DNA of 64,000 nt from Nocardioides antri (GCF_008373765.1 NZ_VUJW01000013.1:1-64000), one strand, 5' to 3'; numbered from the stretch's first letter, positions 1 to 7,849 are shown. The notes: a model not told the origin generated them from the letters alone. A program made the numbers and translations.

Positions 1-509
1 TGTGCGGGGCCACCAACCTGGGTGAGGCGCTGCGCCGGATCACCGAGGGCGCGGCGATGATCCGCTCCAAGGGCGAGGCCGGCACCGGCGATGTGTCGAA
101 CGCGGTCACCCACATGCGCACCATCCGCGGTGAGATCCGCCGGCTCGGGGCGCTGGCCGACGATGAGCTGTACGTGGCGGCCAAGGAGCTCCAGGCGCCC
201 TATGACCTGGTGGCCGAGGTCGCCCGCACCGGCAAGCTGCCGGTGGTGCTGTTCACCGCCGGTGGGATCGCCACCCCGGCCGATGCGGCGATGATGATGC
301 AGCTCGGCGCCGAGGGCGTGTTCGTCGGCTCGGGGATCTTCAAGTCCGGCAACCCCGCCCAGCGGGCCGAGGCGATCGTGAAGGCCACCACCTTCCACGA
401 CGACCCCGACGTGGTCGCCAAGGTCTCCCGCGGCCTGGGTGAGGCCATGGTCGGCATCAACGTCGAGGACATCCCCCAGCCCCACCGCCTCGCCGAGCGC
501 GGCTGGTAG
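1..509 (+). CDS. pdxS: Pyridoxal 5'-phosphate synthase lyase subunit PdxS, 3' part
   Basis: The gene enters from outside the window; the first full codon is at position 3 and 168 residues are visible of a family usually near 300. PdxS condenses ribose 5-phosphate, glyceraldehyde 3-phosphate and ammonia into PLP; the ammonia comes from PdxT. Visible signatures are [11 protein letters not shown], which carries the second catalytic lysine (fragment residue 23), then VSNAVTHMR, and the phosphate-binding [19 protein letters not shown] followed by FVGSGIF. The stop abuts the stop of a convergent lipoprotein gene. Its partner pdxT lies 4.7 kb downstream rather than next to it. Family identity is certain. 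Confidence 0.97.
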   Translation, partial: CGATNLGEALRRITEGAAMIRSKGEAGTGDVSNAVTHMRTIRGEIRRLGALADDELYVAAKELQAPYDLVAEVARTGKLPVVLFTAGGIATPADAAMMMQLGAEGVFVGSGIFKSGNPAQRAEAIVKATTFHDDPDVVAKVSRGLGEAMVGINVEDIPQPHRLAERGW

Positions 510-1271
510 TCAGCTCCGCAGCTCGGGGCAGGGGAGCAGCGCCCGGTCGTCGGCGCTCAAGGCGTCGTAGTCGCCGACGAGCTCCAGGACCGAGCGGTCG
601 ACCGGGTCGAGGTAGACCCGGAAGTCGTACTGGTCCTGCGCCCACCACAGCTGTGGCTCGCCGCCGTCGGCGACGGTGTACTCACCGGACGGCGCCCCCA
701 TGAGCGCGATGATCTCCTCCGCCGTCTGGTCGGGGGAGAGACTGCACCACGCGGCCACCCAGCGCCCCGGCCCGGTGTCCCCGCCGGCGTCCGCCTCGGT
801 GCGGTCCGAGGTCGAGAAGACCCGCCAGCGCGCGCGGTGGTGGACCATGCGCACCGTGAGGTCGGTCGACGCCAGCTGGACGTCGAGCAACGCGTCCTCC
901 GCGGTCTGCTGGGTGACGTCGACGTCGACGATCTCGCTGTCGAACGCGGGGTCCTCCCACAGGATCGCCTCGAAGCCGGTGCAGGGGTCGCCGAGCTCGG
1001 CACGGTCCGCCAGGATCGCCTGGTAGCGCAGATCGATGGTGAGCTCGGGCGCCTGGAGCAAGCACGCCGCCTCCGCGTCGTGCCGAGCGAGGGCGTCCAG
1101 CCAGGCGGCGTAGGCGTCCGCCGGCGCCTCGACCTGCGCCGCGTCGGTGGCGAGGCTTCGGGGCTGGTCCTGGTCCGGATCCTCGCCGCCGCACGCTGCG
1201 AGCAGGGCCATCGTCGCGATCGCCAGTCCCGGCGTCCGACATCGGCGCGCCCTCGGTCCCATCGAGCCCAC
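510..1271 (-). CDS. Predicted lipoprotein of unknown function
   Basis: I do not recognise a family. The N-terminus has an arginine-rich n-region (GPRARR), a hydrophobic stretch and the lipobox LLAAC, so the mature protein should be a lipid-anchored extracytoplasmic protein. The remaining ~225 residues are acidic and contain several cysteines. I place the start at GTG 1271 because GGAGGGAGGG sits about 4-5 bases upstream; ATG 1262 in the same frame is the alternative, and ATG 1307 would place a long arginine-rich stretch before the signal peptide. The gene is convergent with pdxS, with no intergenic space, and divergent from the SipW island. Its link to that island is positional only. Confidence 0.75.
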   Translation of the reverse strand: MGSMGPRARRCRTPGLAIATMALLAACGGEDPDQDQPRSLATDAAQVEAPADAYAAWLDALARHDAEAACLLQAPELTIDLRYQAILADRAELGDPCTGFEAILWEDPAFDSEIVDVDVTQQTAEDALLDVQLASTDLTVRMVHHRARWRVFSTSDRTEADAGGDTGPGRWVAAWCSLSPDQTAEEIIALMGAPSGEYTVADGGEPQLWWAQDQYDFRVYLDPVDRSVLELVGDYDALSADDRALLPCPELRS

Positions 1272-1306
1272 CGCGCCCTCCCTCCGATCGGTGGGGACTC
1301 TACGCA

Positions 1307-1324
1307 CTGGTCACTCGTGACCAG
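1307..1324. promoter_or_regulatory. Perfect inverted repeat in divergent promoter region
   Basis: CTGGTCAC and GTGACCAG are separated by TC. The repeat lies between the lipoprotein gene (leftward) and the SipW island (rightward), where a dimeric repressor could control both. The operator role is inferred; no regulator gene is adjacent. Confidence 0.4.
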
Positions 1325-1437
1325 ACGGCGACGACCGATCGACCAGTACTCGGGGATCCGGCCCCATCGGAAATTAAAGTCCCGCAGGGTCGAGAGACAG
1401 GGTCCTTTCGGACCGGTTGCAAGGGGGAGGAAACTCG

Positions 1438-2001
1438 ATGAAGAAGAGCACAAAGGGAGCAGTGGCCGCCGGCGGTGCCGCGGTGCTGCTCATGGGGGGA
1501 GCCGGGACTCTGGCCTTCTGGACCGCGACGGGGGACGCGGACGGCGGGGCCATCACCGCAGGATCGATGACGCTGACGCCGGTCGGCTGTGACGCCAACT
1601 GGGTGTACGCCACCGGCTCGGCCGGCGCGGGTACGACGGTGACCACGTTCGTCCCAGGTGACGTCGTCACCAAGGAATGCACGTTCACCATCGGTGCGAC
1701 CGGCGACAACCTGAGCGCAACGGTCGACGCACCCGACACCTTGACGTTCACGACGGCTCCGGCCGCCACGTCCTTCAGTGCCACGGTGGATGCGACGTAC
1801 GACGTCGACGGCACGGCGATCGCCGACGGCGGCACCGTCACCGACGCCGACGACGGCGAGACCCTCACCGTCGCGTTCGAGGTCGACATCCCCTTCGGTA
1901 CGGCGGACCCGACCGGCATCAACGACAACGACATGCAGGGCGTCGTGGCGACTCTCGACACCCTGACGGTCACGTTGACGCAGGTCGACCCGAACCCGTG
2001 A
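1438..2001 (+). CDS. SipW-type (alternate) signal peptide protein, TasA-like
   Basis: A 187-residue exported protein. The N-terminus is MKKSTKGAVAAGGAAVLLMG, followed by GAGTLAFWTATG; a hydrophobic segment followed by an aromatic-Thr/Ala-x-T motif is the hallmark of substrates of the ER-type signal peptidase SipW. The mature part is rich in Thr, Ala, Asp and Val, as in TasA/camelysin-like beta-sandwich fibre proteins. ATG 1438 is chosen because GGGGAGG lies about 8 bases upstream; an in-frame ATG at 1417 has no such site. A SipW-type peptidase gene follows 20 bases later. That this protein forms fibres is inferred from the family, not seen. Confidence 0.82.
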   Translation: MKKSTKGAVAAGGAAVLLMGGAGTLAFWTATGDADGGAITAGSMTLTPVGCDANWVYATGSAGAGTTVTTFVPGDVVTKECTFTIGATGDNLSATVDAPDTLTFTTAPAATSFSATVDATYDVDGTAIADGGTVTDADDGETLTVAFEVDIPFGTADPTGINDNDMQGVVATLDTLTVTLTQVDPNP

Positions 2002-2021
2002 GCTGACGGGTCGGGCGCAGG

Positions 2022-2603
2022 ATGAGCTCGCCAGGGCGGGTCCTCGGCTGGCTCGGGCAGGTCGTGGCCTGGTCGTTCGTCATCGCCGTCACGGCGGTGC
2101 TGACGGCCACGGTCGCGGTCCCGCGCCTGGCCGGCGCGACGCCGTACACCGTGCTCACCAGCTCGATGGAGCCTGGGATGCCGGCCGGCAGCCTGGTCGT
2201 GGTGAAGCCGGTCGAACCGGACCAGTTGGGGGTGGGAACCGTGATCACGTACCAGCTCGAGTCGGGCAAGGCTGACGTCGTCACCCACCGCGTGGTCGCG
2301 GTCGAGAACGCGATCAACGGCGAGCAGACGTTCATCACCCAGGGGGACGCCAACAACGTGGCGGACCCCGAACCGGTCCGGCCCGTCCAGATCAAGGGTG
2401 AGCGCTGGTACGCGATGCCCTACCTCGGCCACGTGAACAAGGTGCTGACCGGCAGTCAGCGGCAGATGGCCGTGTACGTCGTGGGATCGCTCCTGCTGGC
2501 CTACGCCGCGTTCATGTTCACCGGAAGCATGCGGGAGCGCAGCCGGACCAAGCGGGAAGCACGAGCAGCCAAGGAACAGACCAAGGAGGACGTCCTCGCA
2601 TGA
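2022..2603 (+). CDS. sipW: Signal peptidase I, SipW/ER type
   Basis: 193 residues with a membrane segment at about 12-34, a periplasmic-side catalytic domain and a second membrane segment at about 148-167 followed by a basic tail. The catalytic serine is in TSSMEPG (Ser48) and the general base position is a histidine, VVTHRVV (His89), rather than the lysine of ordinary bacterial LepB. This Ser/His pairing defines the archaeal/eukaryotic-type class that includes Bacillus SipW. It should cleave the SipW-type signal peptides encoded on either side. The start overlaps nothing; the stop overlaps the next start as ATGA. Confidence 0.9.
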   Translation: MSSPGRVLGWLGQVVAWSFVIAVTAVLTATVAVPRLAGATPYTVLTSSMEPGMPAGSLVVVKPVEPDQLGVGTVITYQLESGKADVVTHRVVAVENAINGEQTFITQGDANNVADPEPVRPVQIKGERWYAMPYLGHVNKVLTGSQRQMAVYVVGSLLLAYAAFMFTGSMRERSRTKREARAAKEQTKEDVLA

Positions 2604-3319
2604 ACGCTCGGATCGCAGTCTCGATCGCGTTGTCGGCAGTAGTGCTGCTGGCTTCCGTGGTCGGTGCTGCGTCTGCGCGGGCTGCTGACGAGGTCGGACT
2701 GAGCTCCGACGGCGTGGTCTGGTACGACGCCCTGCATCGGCCGCTGTTCGACCCCGCGCAGCGCTGGGTCCCCGGTGACGTGGAGACCGCGTCGTTCTAC
2801 GTGCGCAACCAAGGGCCCTCCGCGGCGCAGCTGACCATCGAGGTCCGGAGCGCCGACGGTGCCCGGCTGCTCGCCGACGACGACATCGAGATCACCGCCC
2901 GCGCCGAGGGCCGGGAGTGGCTCGCGGTCGAGAACGGGAGAGCGTCGCCCTGGCTGACCGAGCGCGCGATCGAGCAGGGCGGTCAGGTGCGGGTGGACGT
3001 CACGGTGCGCTTCGTCTGGCAGGCCCCGAACAGCACGATGCTGGACCGGCTGCCGCTGGACTTCCGGGTCCGGCTGGTCGAGACAGGGCCGTCGGACGGC
3101 CCCGGTCCTGACAGCGGCCCTGACGGACTGCTCCCCGACACCGGCTCCGCTGTGAGCCTGATCGTGGTCTGGGTCGGCGCGATCCTGGTCGGCAGCGGTC
3201 TGGCCCTGCTCGCAGGGGCCCGCCGTCGGCGGGCCCGGGAGCAGGACGACCAGGACGGCCCGGACGGCCAGGACGAGGATGCCGCGATCGCGGACGAGGG
3301 GGTGCGTGTCGATGGGTAG
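2600..3319 (+). CDS. LPDTG-containing cell-wall-anchor-like protein
   Basis: 239 residues. A cleavable signal peptide ends near ASARAAD (about residue 29). The body carries a probable immunoglobulin-like or DUF11-like segment (EVRSADGARLL...FRVRLVE). LPDTG at 178-182 is followed by a hydrophobic segment (about 184-205) and RRRRAR, the order of a sortase sorting signal. Unusually, a further ~26-residue acidic tail follows the arginines, where sorting signals normally end. No sortase gene is in the window. It overlaps sipW by 4 bases, so it is probably translated with it. Its role as an anchor or scaffold for the neighbouring exported proteins is inference. Confidence 0.75.
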   Translation: MNARIAVSIALSAVVLLASVVGAASARAADEVGLSSDGVVWYDALHRPLFDPAQRWVPGDVETASFYVRNQGPSAAQLTIEVRSADGARLLADDDIEITARAEGREWLAVENGRASPWLTERAIEQGGQVRVDVTVRFVWQAPNSTMLDRLPLDFRVRLVETGPSDGPGPDSGPDGLLPDTGSAVSLIVVWVGAILVGSGLALLAGARRRRAREQDDQDGPDGQDEDAAIADEGVRVDG

Positions 3320-3977
3320 GCACGTTGCCTCTTCGGGCGCCGGTTCCGCGAGTGGCTGGTTCGGCGGTCGCTGGTTCGGTCGCGGGCGGACCCGAGCCCT
3401 CCTGTGCGTAGGCGTGCTCGCCGCGCTCGGCGCTGTGGGGACCTCCGCCTCCTGGACCGACACGGCTTCGCTCACGACCGGACCGTTGACCGGCGGTGCG
3501 ATGGACCTCCAGCTCCAGACGGCCACCGCCGGCGTCGGTGCCGTCGGTCTGGGCACCAACCACACCGAGGCCGAGATCGCAGCGCCCAACCTGACTCCGT
3601 CGGAGTCGAAGGCGTTCGCCTTCACCGTGCGCAACGTGGGCAACGCCGACTTCACCTACGGGGCCACCGTGACCCAGACCGGCACCTGGACCTTCACAGC
3701 CGGCGCGATCACCGTGCAGCTCTTCAGCGGCGGCGCGCCGAGCACGGACACGACCTACCCGGTGCAGGAGGCATGCGCGGGTGGCACCCCGATCACCACC
3801 GCGGTCGCCGTGACCAGCACCAACACCGTCGTGATCCCGACGACCCGGGCACTCGTCAAGAACACCAACGACTCCTTGTGCCTCGTCGTCGCGATGGCGA
3901 CGAGTGCTGACAACACCAACCAGGGCAAGCAGGGGACGCTCAAGCTCGACTTCACCGCAAACCAGGTGACCTCGTGA
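3312..3977 (+). CDS. SipW-type signal peptide protein, TasA/camelysin-like
   Basis: 221 residues from ATG 3312. The start is chosen because GAGGGGG at 3296-3302 lies about 9 bases upstream; GTG 3306 is the alternative. After an unusually long Gly/Arg-rich n-region, the hydrophobic segment leads into GTSASWTDTASLTTGPLTGG, the SipW-substrate motif. The remainder is a Thr-, Ala- and Val-rich secreted domain with one pair of cysteines (QEACAGG and SLCLV). It overlaps the LPDTG gene by 8 bases and the next peptidase-fusion gene by 4 bases (GTGA), so the genes are translationally coupled. The fibre or matrix role is inferred from TasA-like proteins. Confidence 0.8.
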   Translation: MGRHVASSGAGSASGWFGGRWFGRGRTRALLCVGVLAALGAVGTSASWTDTASLTTGPLTGGAMDLQLQTATAGVGAVGLGTNHTEAEIAAPNLTPSESKAFAFTVRNVGNADFTYGATVTQTGTWTFTAGAITVQLFSGGAPSTDTTYPVQEACAGGTPITTAVAVTSTNTVVIPTTRALVKNTNDSLCLVVAMATSADNTNQGKQGTLKLDFTANQVTS

Positions 3978-5134
3978 GCCAGCACCGCTCGAGCAGAGGG
4001 CCGGGCTCGCTGGCGAGAGCACGACGAGTCCTGCTCACGGTGGGCGCCGTCATCGGAGCCCTGTGCCTCGTCGTCGCCGTCGCGGGGCCGCTCTTCGGCG
4101 CGAAGACCCTCGTCGTGCGCTCCGGGTCGATGGCCCCGGCGATGCCGACCGGGTCCCTGGCGGTCTCCTGGCCGGTCGACGCCGCCGACGTCGCCGTGGG
4201 CGACGTGGTGAGCGTGGTCGATGCCGACGGCTCCCGTGTCACCCACCGCGTCGTCGGCGTCCAACCGGCCGAGGGGGACGGCGCGGCGCTGACACTGCAG
4301 GGTGACGCCAACCCGACGCCCGACGCGGAGGTCTACGAGGTCACGGAGGCCGACCGCGTCCTGGTCTCGGTGCCCTGGGCAGGACGTGTCGTGGCCTTCC
4401 TCGGCACGACCTGGGGGCTGCTCGCGCTCGGCGCTCTGACCGCCGGGCTGCTCGGCTACGCGTTCCGGCCGACCCGGACCCCTCGCGACCCCGGCGGGCG
4501 CGGCGGGGCAGCGCAGGGTGGCACCCCGGGGCGCAGAGCCTCGGAGGACGACGGCCCGGAGCGCGATCGGCGGGCGCCGCACGACGCTCGGGGACTGCTC
4601 CTGCGCGCCCTCGGCGCCGCACCGCTCGTCGCCGCTCTCGTCGTGGCGCACGGCGCGGCGGGCACGTCAGCCGCCTTCGCCGACACCGCAGCTCTCACCA
4701 CGGGAGCGGTCGCCGGATACTCGGTCGTCTCGCCGGTGGCGATCGCTGCCCCGGGCAACTGCACCGCGTCGAACAGTGCACTCGGAAGCTCGATGACCCT
4801 CAGGTGGACCGGGATCTCACCTGCGGCACAGCCGCGCCCGCAGCTCGCGAACTACGAGTACCAGCTCAGGTTCCTCGATCGGAACAACGCCAACGCAGTC
4901 TTGAACACCATCGTCGTCGCCCACAGCGGCCTCGCCGGCAGCCAGCAGACCTACCAGCTCACCAGCGGCACCATCGGGAACCTGCTCGGCCTCAACCTGT
5001 TCGCGTCGAACCGCGTCACCACGGAGATCCGGAGCCGCCTGAAGACCACGACCTGGACCGGCTCGACCGTCGTCTCGACCAACTGGACGCTGTCGACCGT
5101 GCTGGGCATCGCGACCTTCACCTGCAACCAGTGA
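3974..5134 (+). CDS. SipW-type signal peptidase fused to a SipW-substrate-like domain
   Basis: 386 residues, twice the normal SipW length. Residues 1-165 form a complete ER-type signal peptidase: membrane segment about 20-42, catalytic serine in RSGSM (Ser52), histidine in VTHRVV (His91), second membrane segment about 139-164. Residues 165-207 are a charged Gly/Pro/Arg linker. Residues 208-247 are a second export-signal-like segment ending [19 protein letters not shown], matching GTSASWTDTASLTTG in the preceding gene. A secreted Thr/Ser-rich domain with two cysteines follows to the end. Self-cleavage that releases the C-terminal domain is an attractive inference. The start is GTG overlapping the previous stop. 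Codon use matches its neighbours and no frame disruption is visible. Confidence 0.85.
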   Translation: MSQHRSSRGPGSLARARRVLLTVGAVIGALCLVVAVAGPLFGAKTLVVRSGSMAPAMPTGSLAVSWPVDAADVAVGDVVSVVDADGSRVTHRVVGVQPAEGDGAALTLQGDANPTPDAEVYEVTEADRVLVSVPWAGRVVAFLGTTWGLLALGALTAGLLGYAFRPTRTPRDPGGRGGAAQGGTPGRRASEDDGPERDRRAPHDARGLLLRALGAAPLVAALVVAHGAAGTSAAFADTAALTTGAVAGYSVVSPVAIAAPGNCTASNSALGSSMTLRWTGISPAAQPRPQLANYEYQLRFLDRNNANAVLNTIVVAHSGLAGSQQTYQLTSGTIGNLLGLNLFASNRVTTEIRSRLKTTTWTGSTVVSTNWTLSTVLGIATFTCNQ

Positions 5135-5156
5135 CGGCTCGAGCGGCGCCGCGCCC

Positions 5157-5162
5157 TACCCT
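5157..5162 (+). promoter_or_regulatory. Putative -10 box of a leaderless pdxT transcript
   Basis: TACCCT is followed by exactly six bases (TCTTCC) and the GTG start, so transcription would start at the start codon. No ribosome binding site is visible before this start. Confidence 0.45.
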
Positions 5163-5168
5163 TCTTCC

Positions 5169-5744
5169 GTGCCCGCCATCGGTGTCTTCGCTCTCCAAGG
5201 TGACGTCCGCGAGCACCTCGCCACGCTGACGGCGCTGGGCGCCGACGCGTTCCCGGTACGCCGACCCGAGGAGCTGGCCCGGTGCGACGGACTGGTGCTG
5301 CCCGGCGGTGAGTCGACCACGATGGCCAAGCTGGCCCGCACGTTCGATCTGCTGGAGCCTCTCCGCGAGCGGGTCAGCGGTGGCATGCCCACGTTCGGCA
5401 CGTGCGCCGGCATGATCCTGCTCGCCGACCGGATCCTCGACGGCGCGGCCGGGCAGGAGACCATCGGCGGCCTCGACGTGACGGTGCGACGCAACGCGTT
5501 CGGGCGCCAGGTCGACTCGTTCGAGGCCGACCTCGAGCTGACCGGCCTCGACGAGCCGGTCCACGCCGTCTTCATCCGCGCCCCGTGGGTCGAGGAGGTG
5601 GGTGCCGGTGTCGAGGTGCTGGCCGAGGCGGAGGGGCATCCGGTCGCCGTACGCCAGGGCCACCTGCTGGCGACGTCGTTCCACCCCGAGGTCGCCGACG
5701 ACGGTCGGATCCACCGGCTCTTCCTGGATCTGGTGCAGGGATAG
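5169..5744 (+). CDS. pdxT: Pyridoxal 5'-phosphate synthase glutaminase subunit PdxT
   Basis: 191 residues, normal for the family. PdxT hydrolyses glutamine and channels ammonia to PdxS. The class-I glutamine amidotransferase triad is present: Cys79 in TFGTCAGMI, and His172/Glu174 in [13 protein letters not shown] (45-51) is the oxyanion and substrate loop. The GTG start has no Shine-Dalgarno but sits six bases after a TANNNT box. pdxS and pdxT normally adjoin in actinomycetes; here the surface island lies between them, so the two subunits need separate promoters. yebC follows after 36 bases. Confidence 0.97.
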   Translation: MPAIGVFALQGDVREHLATLTALGADAFPVRRPEELARCDGLVLPGGESTTMAKLARTFDLLEPLRERVSGGMPTFGTCAGMILLADRILDGAAGQETIGGLDVTVRRNAFGRQVDSFEADLELTGLDEPVHAVFIRAPWVEEVGAGVEVLAEAEGHPVAVRQGHLLATSFHPEVADDGRIHRLFLDLVQG

Positions 5745-5747
5745 AAT
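5742..5747 (+). promoter_or_regulatory. Putative -10 box for yebC
   Basis: TAGAAT overlaps the pdxT stop codon and lies 33 bases before the yebC ATG. It is a close match to the actinobacterial -10 consensus TANNNT; no clear -35 box is seen. Confidence 0.35.
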
Positions 5748-5780
5748 CCCAGGCTGTTGTCGAATCGGAAGAGGGACTGA

Positions 5781-6548
5781 ATGTCTGGCCACTCCAAGTG
5801 GGCGACCACCAAGCACAAGAAGGCGGCCATCGACGCCAAGCGAGGCAAGCTCTTCGCCAAGCTGATCAAGAACATCGAGATCGCGGCCAAGATGGGTGGT
5901 CCCGACCCGGCCGGCAACCCGACCCTCTACGACGCCATCCAGAAGGCGAAGAAGCAGTCGGTCCCCAACAAGAACATCGACTCAGCGGTCAAGCGCGGCG
6001 GTGGCCTCGAGGGTGGCGGCGTCGACTACGAGACGATCATGTACGAGGTCTACGGGCCCCAGGGCGTCGCGCTGCTCGTCGAGTGCCTCACCGACAACCG
6101 GAACCGCGCCGCGATGGAGGTCCGGACCGCGGTCACCCGCAACGGCGGCACGATGGCCGACCCGGGCTCGGTGTCGCGCCTGTTCACCCGCAAGGGGATC
6201 GTCGTCGTGCCGAAGAGCCAGGAGGGCAAGGACGTCTCCGAGGATGACGTCCTGGAGGCGACCCTCGACGCCGGCGCGGAGGAGGTCGTGGACCTCGGCG
6301 AGAGCTTCGAGGTGCAGTCCGAGGCCAGCGACGTCGTCGCGGTCCGTACGGCGCTGCAGGCGGCCGGCATCGACTACGACTCCGCCGAGGTGCAGTTCGT
6401 GGCCTCGATGGACATCCCGGTCGCCGACCCCGCGGCCGCGGGCAAGGTCTTCAAGCTCATCGACGCCGTCGACGACCTCGACGACGTGCAGAACGTCTTC
6501 TCCAACGCCGACGTGCCCGACGAGGTCATGGAGGCCGTCGACGCCTGA
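5781..6548 (+). CDS. yebC: YebC/PmpR family protein (TACO1-like)
   Basis: 255 residues, full length. The family signature [20 protein letters not shown] opens the protein, followed by [17 protein letters not shown] and the central [20 protein letters not shown]. YebC proteins are annotated as DNA-binding regulators, and several members aid translation of difficult proline stretches at the ribosome; which role applies here is not visible. The gene sits in the conserved order pdxT-yebC-ruvC. The C-terminus is acidic ([19 protein letters not shown]), as usual. Confidence 0.96.
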   Translation: MSGHSKWATTKHKKAAIDAKRGKLFAKLIKNIEIAAKMGGPDPAGNPTLYDAIQKAKKQSVPNKNIDSAVKRGGGLEGGGVDYETIMYEVYGPQGVALLVECLTDNRNRAAMEVRTAVTRNGGTMADPGSVSRLFTRKGIVVVPKSQEGKDVSEDDVLEATLDAGAEEVVDLGESFEVQSEASDVVAVRTALQAAGIDYDSAEVQFVASMDIPVADPAAAGKVFKLIDAVDDLDDVQNVFSNADVPDEVMEAVDA

Positions 6549-6576
6549 GCGAGGACGCGTCAGCGGACTCGCCGAT

Positions 6577-6649
6577 GGTGGTCGAGCAAGCCGCGCGACC
6601 GAGGAACGAGGTCGCGACCGGCGTGTCGAGGCCCGGTGGGGCGACCACC
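6577..6649. repeat. 73-bp interspersed inverted-repeat element
   Basis: The ends are GGTGGTCG (6577-6584) and CGACCACC (6642-6649), a perfect 8-bp terminal inverted repeat. Inside are a second pair (CGCGACC near 6593 and GGTCGCG near 6610) and TCGAG motifs. The design resembles the short REP-like elements common between genes in Nocardioides; related GGTGGT...ACCACC and GTCTCGACA-GCTCGAC copies lie in rarA, ruvC and carA. It codes for nothing. Confidence 0.65.
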
Positions 6650-6654
6650 GACCT

Positions 6655-6681
6655 TAGCGTTGACACCGAACAGGTGTTCGA
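6655..6681 (+). promoter_or_regulatory. LexA (SOS) box over the ruvC promoter
   Basis: CCGAACAGGTGTTCGA at 6666-6681 matches the actinobacterial SOS box TCGAAC-N4-GTTCGA at 15 of 16 positions, counting the four free ones. TAGCGT at 6655-6660 could be the -10 box, placing the transcription start inside the operator, about 30 bases before ruvC. LexA repression of ruvCAB is the expected outcome. Confidence 0.75.
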
Positions 6682-6699
6682 CAGGAAGGTGGGGTGCGG

Positions 6700-7251
6700 A
6701 TGCGGGTGCTCGGGATCGATCCCGGCCTGACCCGGTGCGGGATGGGTGTCGTCGACGGCGACGTCGGGCGGCCACTGGGCCTGGTCGACGTCAACGTCAT
6801 CCGGACGTCCTCCCACCTGTCGGTGCCCGACCGGCTCGTGACGATCGAGCGCGGCATCGAGGCCTGGATCGAGGAGCACCGGCCCGACGCGGTCGCGGTT
6901 GAGCGGGTGTTCGCCCGGTCCGACGTGAGCACGGTGATGGGCACCGCCCAGGCCAGCGGGATCGCGATGGTCTGCGCCGCCCGGCGAGGCATCCCGATCG
7001 CGCTGCACACGCCGAGCGAGGTGAAGGCGGCGGTGTCGGGCAACGGCCGCGCCGACAAGGCCCAGGTCGGGGCGATGGTGACGCGGATCCTCCGCCTCGA
7101 CGCGATGCCGAAGCCGGCGGACGCCGCCGACGCCCTCGCGCTCGCCATCACGCACATCTGGCGCGGCGGCGCCAAGGCCCGGATCGATGCGGCCGTGGCT
7201 GTGTCTCGACAGGCTCGACCGGCCGTCGGCCCGGCAGGAGTCAGGCGATGA
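6700..7251 (+). CDS. ruvC: Holliday junction endodeoxyribonuclease RuvC
   Basis: 183 residues from ATG 6700 (GTG 6694 also possible). GGAAGG at 6684-6689 fits the ATG with about 10 bases of spacing. RuvC is the dimeric nuclease that resolves Holliday junctions moved by RuvAB. Catalytic acidic residues appear in [14 protein letters not shown] and the C-terminal [10 protein letters not shown]. The last ~18 codons ([19 protein letters not shown]) run beyond the usual end and include a GTCTCGACAGGCTCGAC repeat, so the tail may derive from repeat insertion. The stop overlaps the ruvA start as ATGA. Confidence 0.96.
   Translation: MRVLGIDPGLTRCGMGVVDGDVGRPLGLVDVNVIRTSSHLSVPDRLVTIERGIEAWIEEHRPDAVAVERVFARSDVSTVMGTAQASGIAMVCAARRGIPIALHTPSEVKAAVSGNGRADKAQVGAMVTRILRLDAMPKPADAADALALAITHIWRGGAKARIDAAVAVSRQARPAVGPAGVRR
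7203..7219. repeat. Short interspersed repeat at the ruvC 3' end
   Basis: GTCTCGACAGGCTCGAC lies in frame in the non-conserved tail of ruvC. It matches the repeat at the 3' end of carA (GTCTCGACAAGCTCGAC) at 16 of 17 bases. The arms GTC-TCGA and TCGA-C give a partly palindromic unit. Confidence 0.5.
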
Positions 7252-7844
7252 TCGCGCACGTCCGGGGCCGGGTCGCGGCCGTCACCCTCTCGAGCGCGGT
7301 GCTCGAGGTCGGGGGAGTCGGCCTCGAGCTGATGTGCACGCCCGGCACGCTGGCCACCCTTCGCACCGGCGCGGAGGCGATGCTGCCGACCAGCATGGTC
7401 GTCCGCGAGGACTCGCTGACCCTGTTCGGGTTCGCCGACGACGACGAGAAGTCGGTCTTCGAGCTCGTGCAGACCGCCTCCGGGGTCGGCCCCAAGCTGG
7501 CGCAGGCCATGCTCGCCGTACTCTCGCCGGACGGGGTGCGCACCGCGATCGCCACCGACGACGTGAAGACGCTGACGAAGGTGCCCGGGATCGGTCAGAA
7601 GGGCGCCCAGCGGATCATCCTCGAGCTCAAGGACCGGATCGGCGCGCCGCACGGCCGTGGCGGTGCCGTGTCCGCCTCGCCGCCGGCTCCCTGGCGCGAC
7701 CAGGTGACCCAGGGCCTGCTCGGCCTCGGCTACAACGCCAGGGACGCCGACAAGGCGGTCGACGCCGTCGCCGACGAGGCGGGTGCGACGCCCGACGTCG
7801 GCTCCCTGCTCCGCGCCGCCCTCCGCAGCCTCTCGAAGGCCTGA
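7248..7844 (+). CDS. ruvA: Holliday junction branch migration protein RuvA
   Basis: 198 residues, normal length. It binds four-way junctions as a tetramer and loads the RuvB motor. The OB-fold N-terminus ([20 protein letters not shown]) is followed by two helix-hairpin-helix motifs, [16 protein letters not shown] and [19 protein letters not shown]. The C-terminal RuvB-contacting domain starts near [19 protein letters not shown]. It overlaps ruvC by 4 bases and is followed by ruvB after 5 bases. Confidence 0.97.
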   Translation: MIAHVRGRVAAVTLSSAVLEVGGVGLELMCTPGTLATLRTGAEAMLPTSMVVREDSLTLFGFADDDEKSVFELVQTASGVGPKLAQAMLAVLSPDGVRTAIATDDVKTLTKVPGIGQKGAQRIILELKDRIGAPHGRGGAVSASPPAPWRDQVTQGLLGLGYNARDADKAVDAVADEAGATPDVGSLLRAALRSLSKA

Positions 7845-7849
7845 TCCCC

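Noticed and set aside
6660-6665. TTGACA as a sigma-70 -35 box for ruvC
   Set aside because: No -10-like hexamer follows at 16-18 bases (the place is AGGAAG); TAGCGT at 6655 is a better -10, and the hexamer overlaps the LexA box.
7187-7849. Open frame continuing upstream of ruvB through ruvC and ruvA
   Set aside because: It is Arg/Gly-rich shadow sequence with no family similarity; RuvB similarity starts at ATG 7850, five bases after the ruvA stop.
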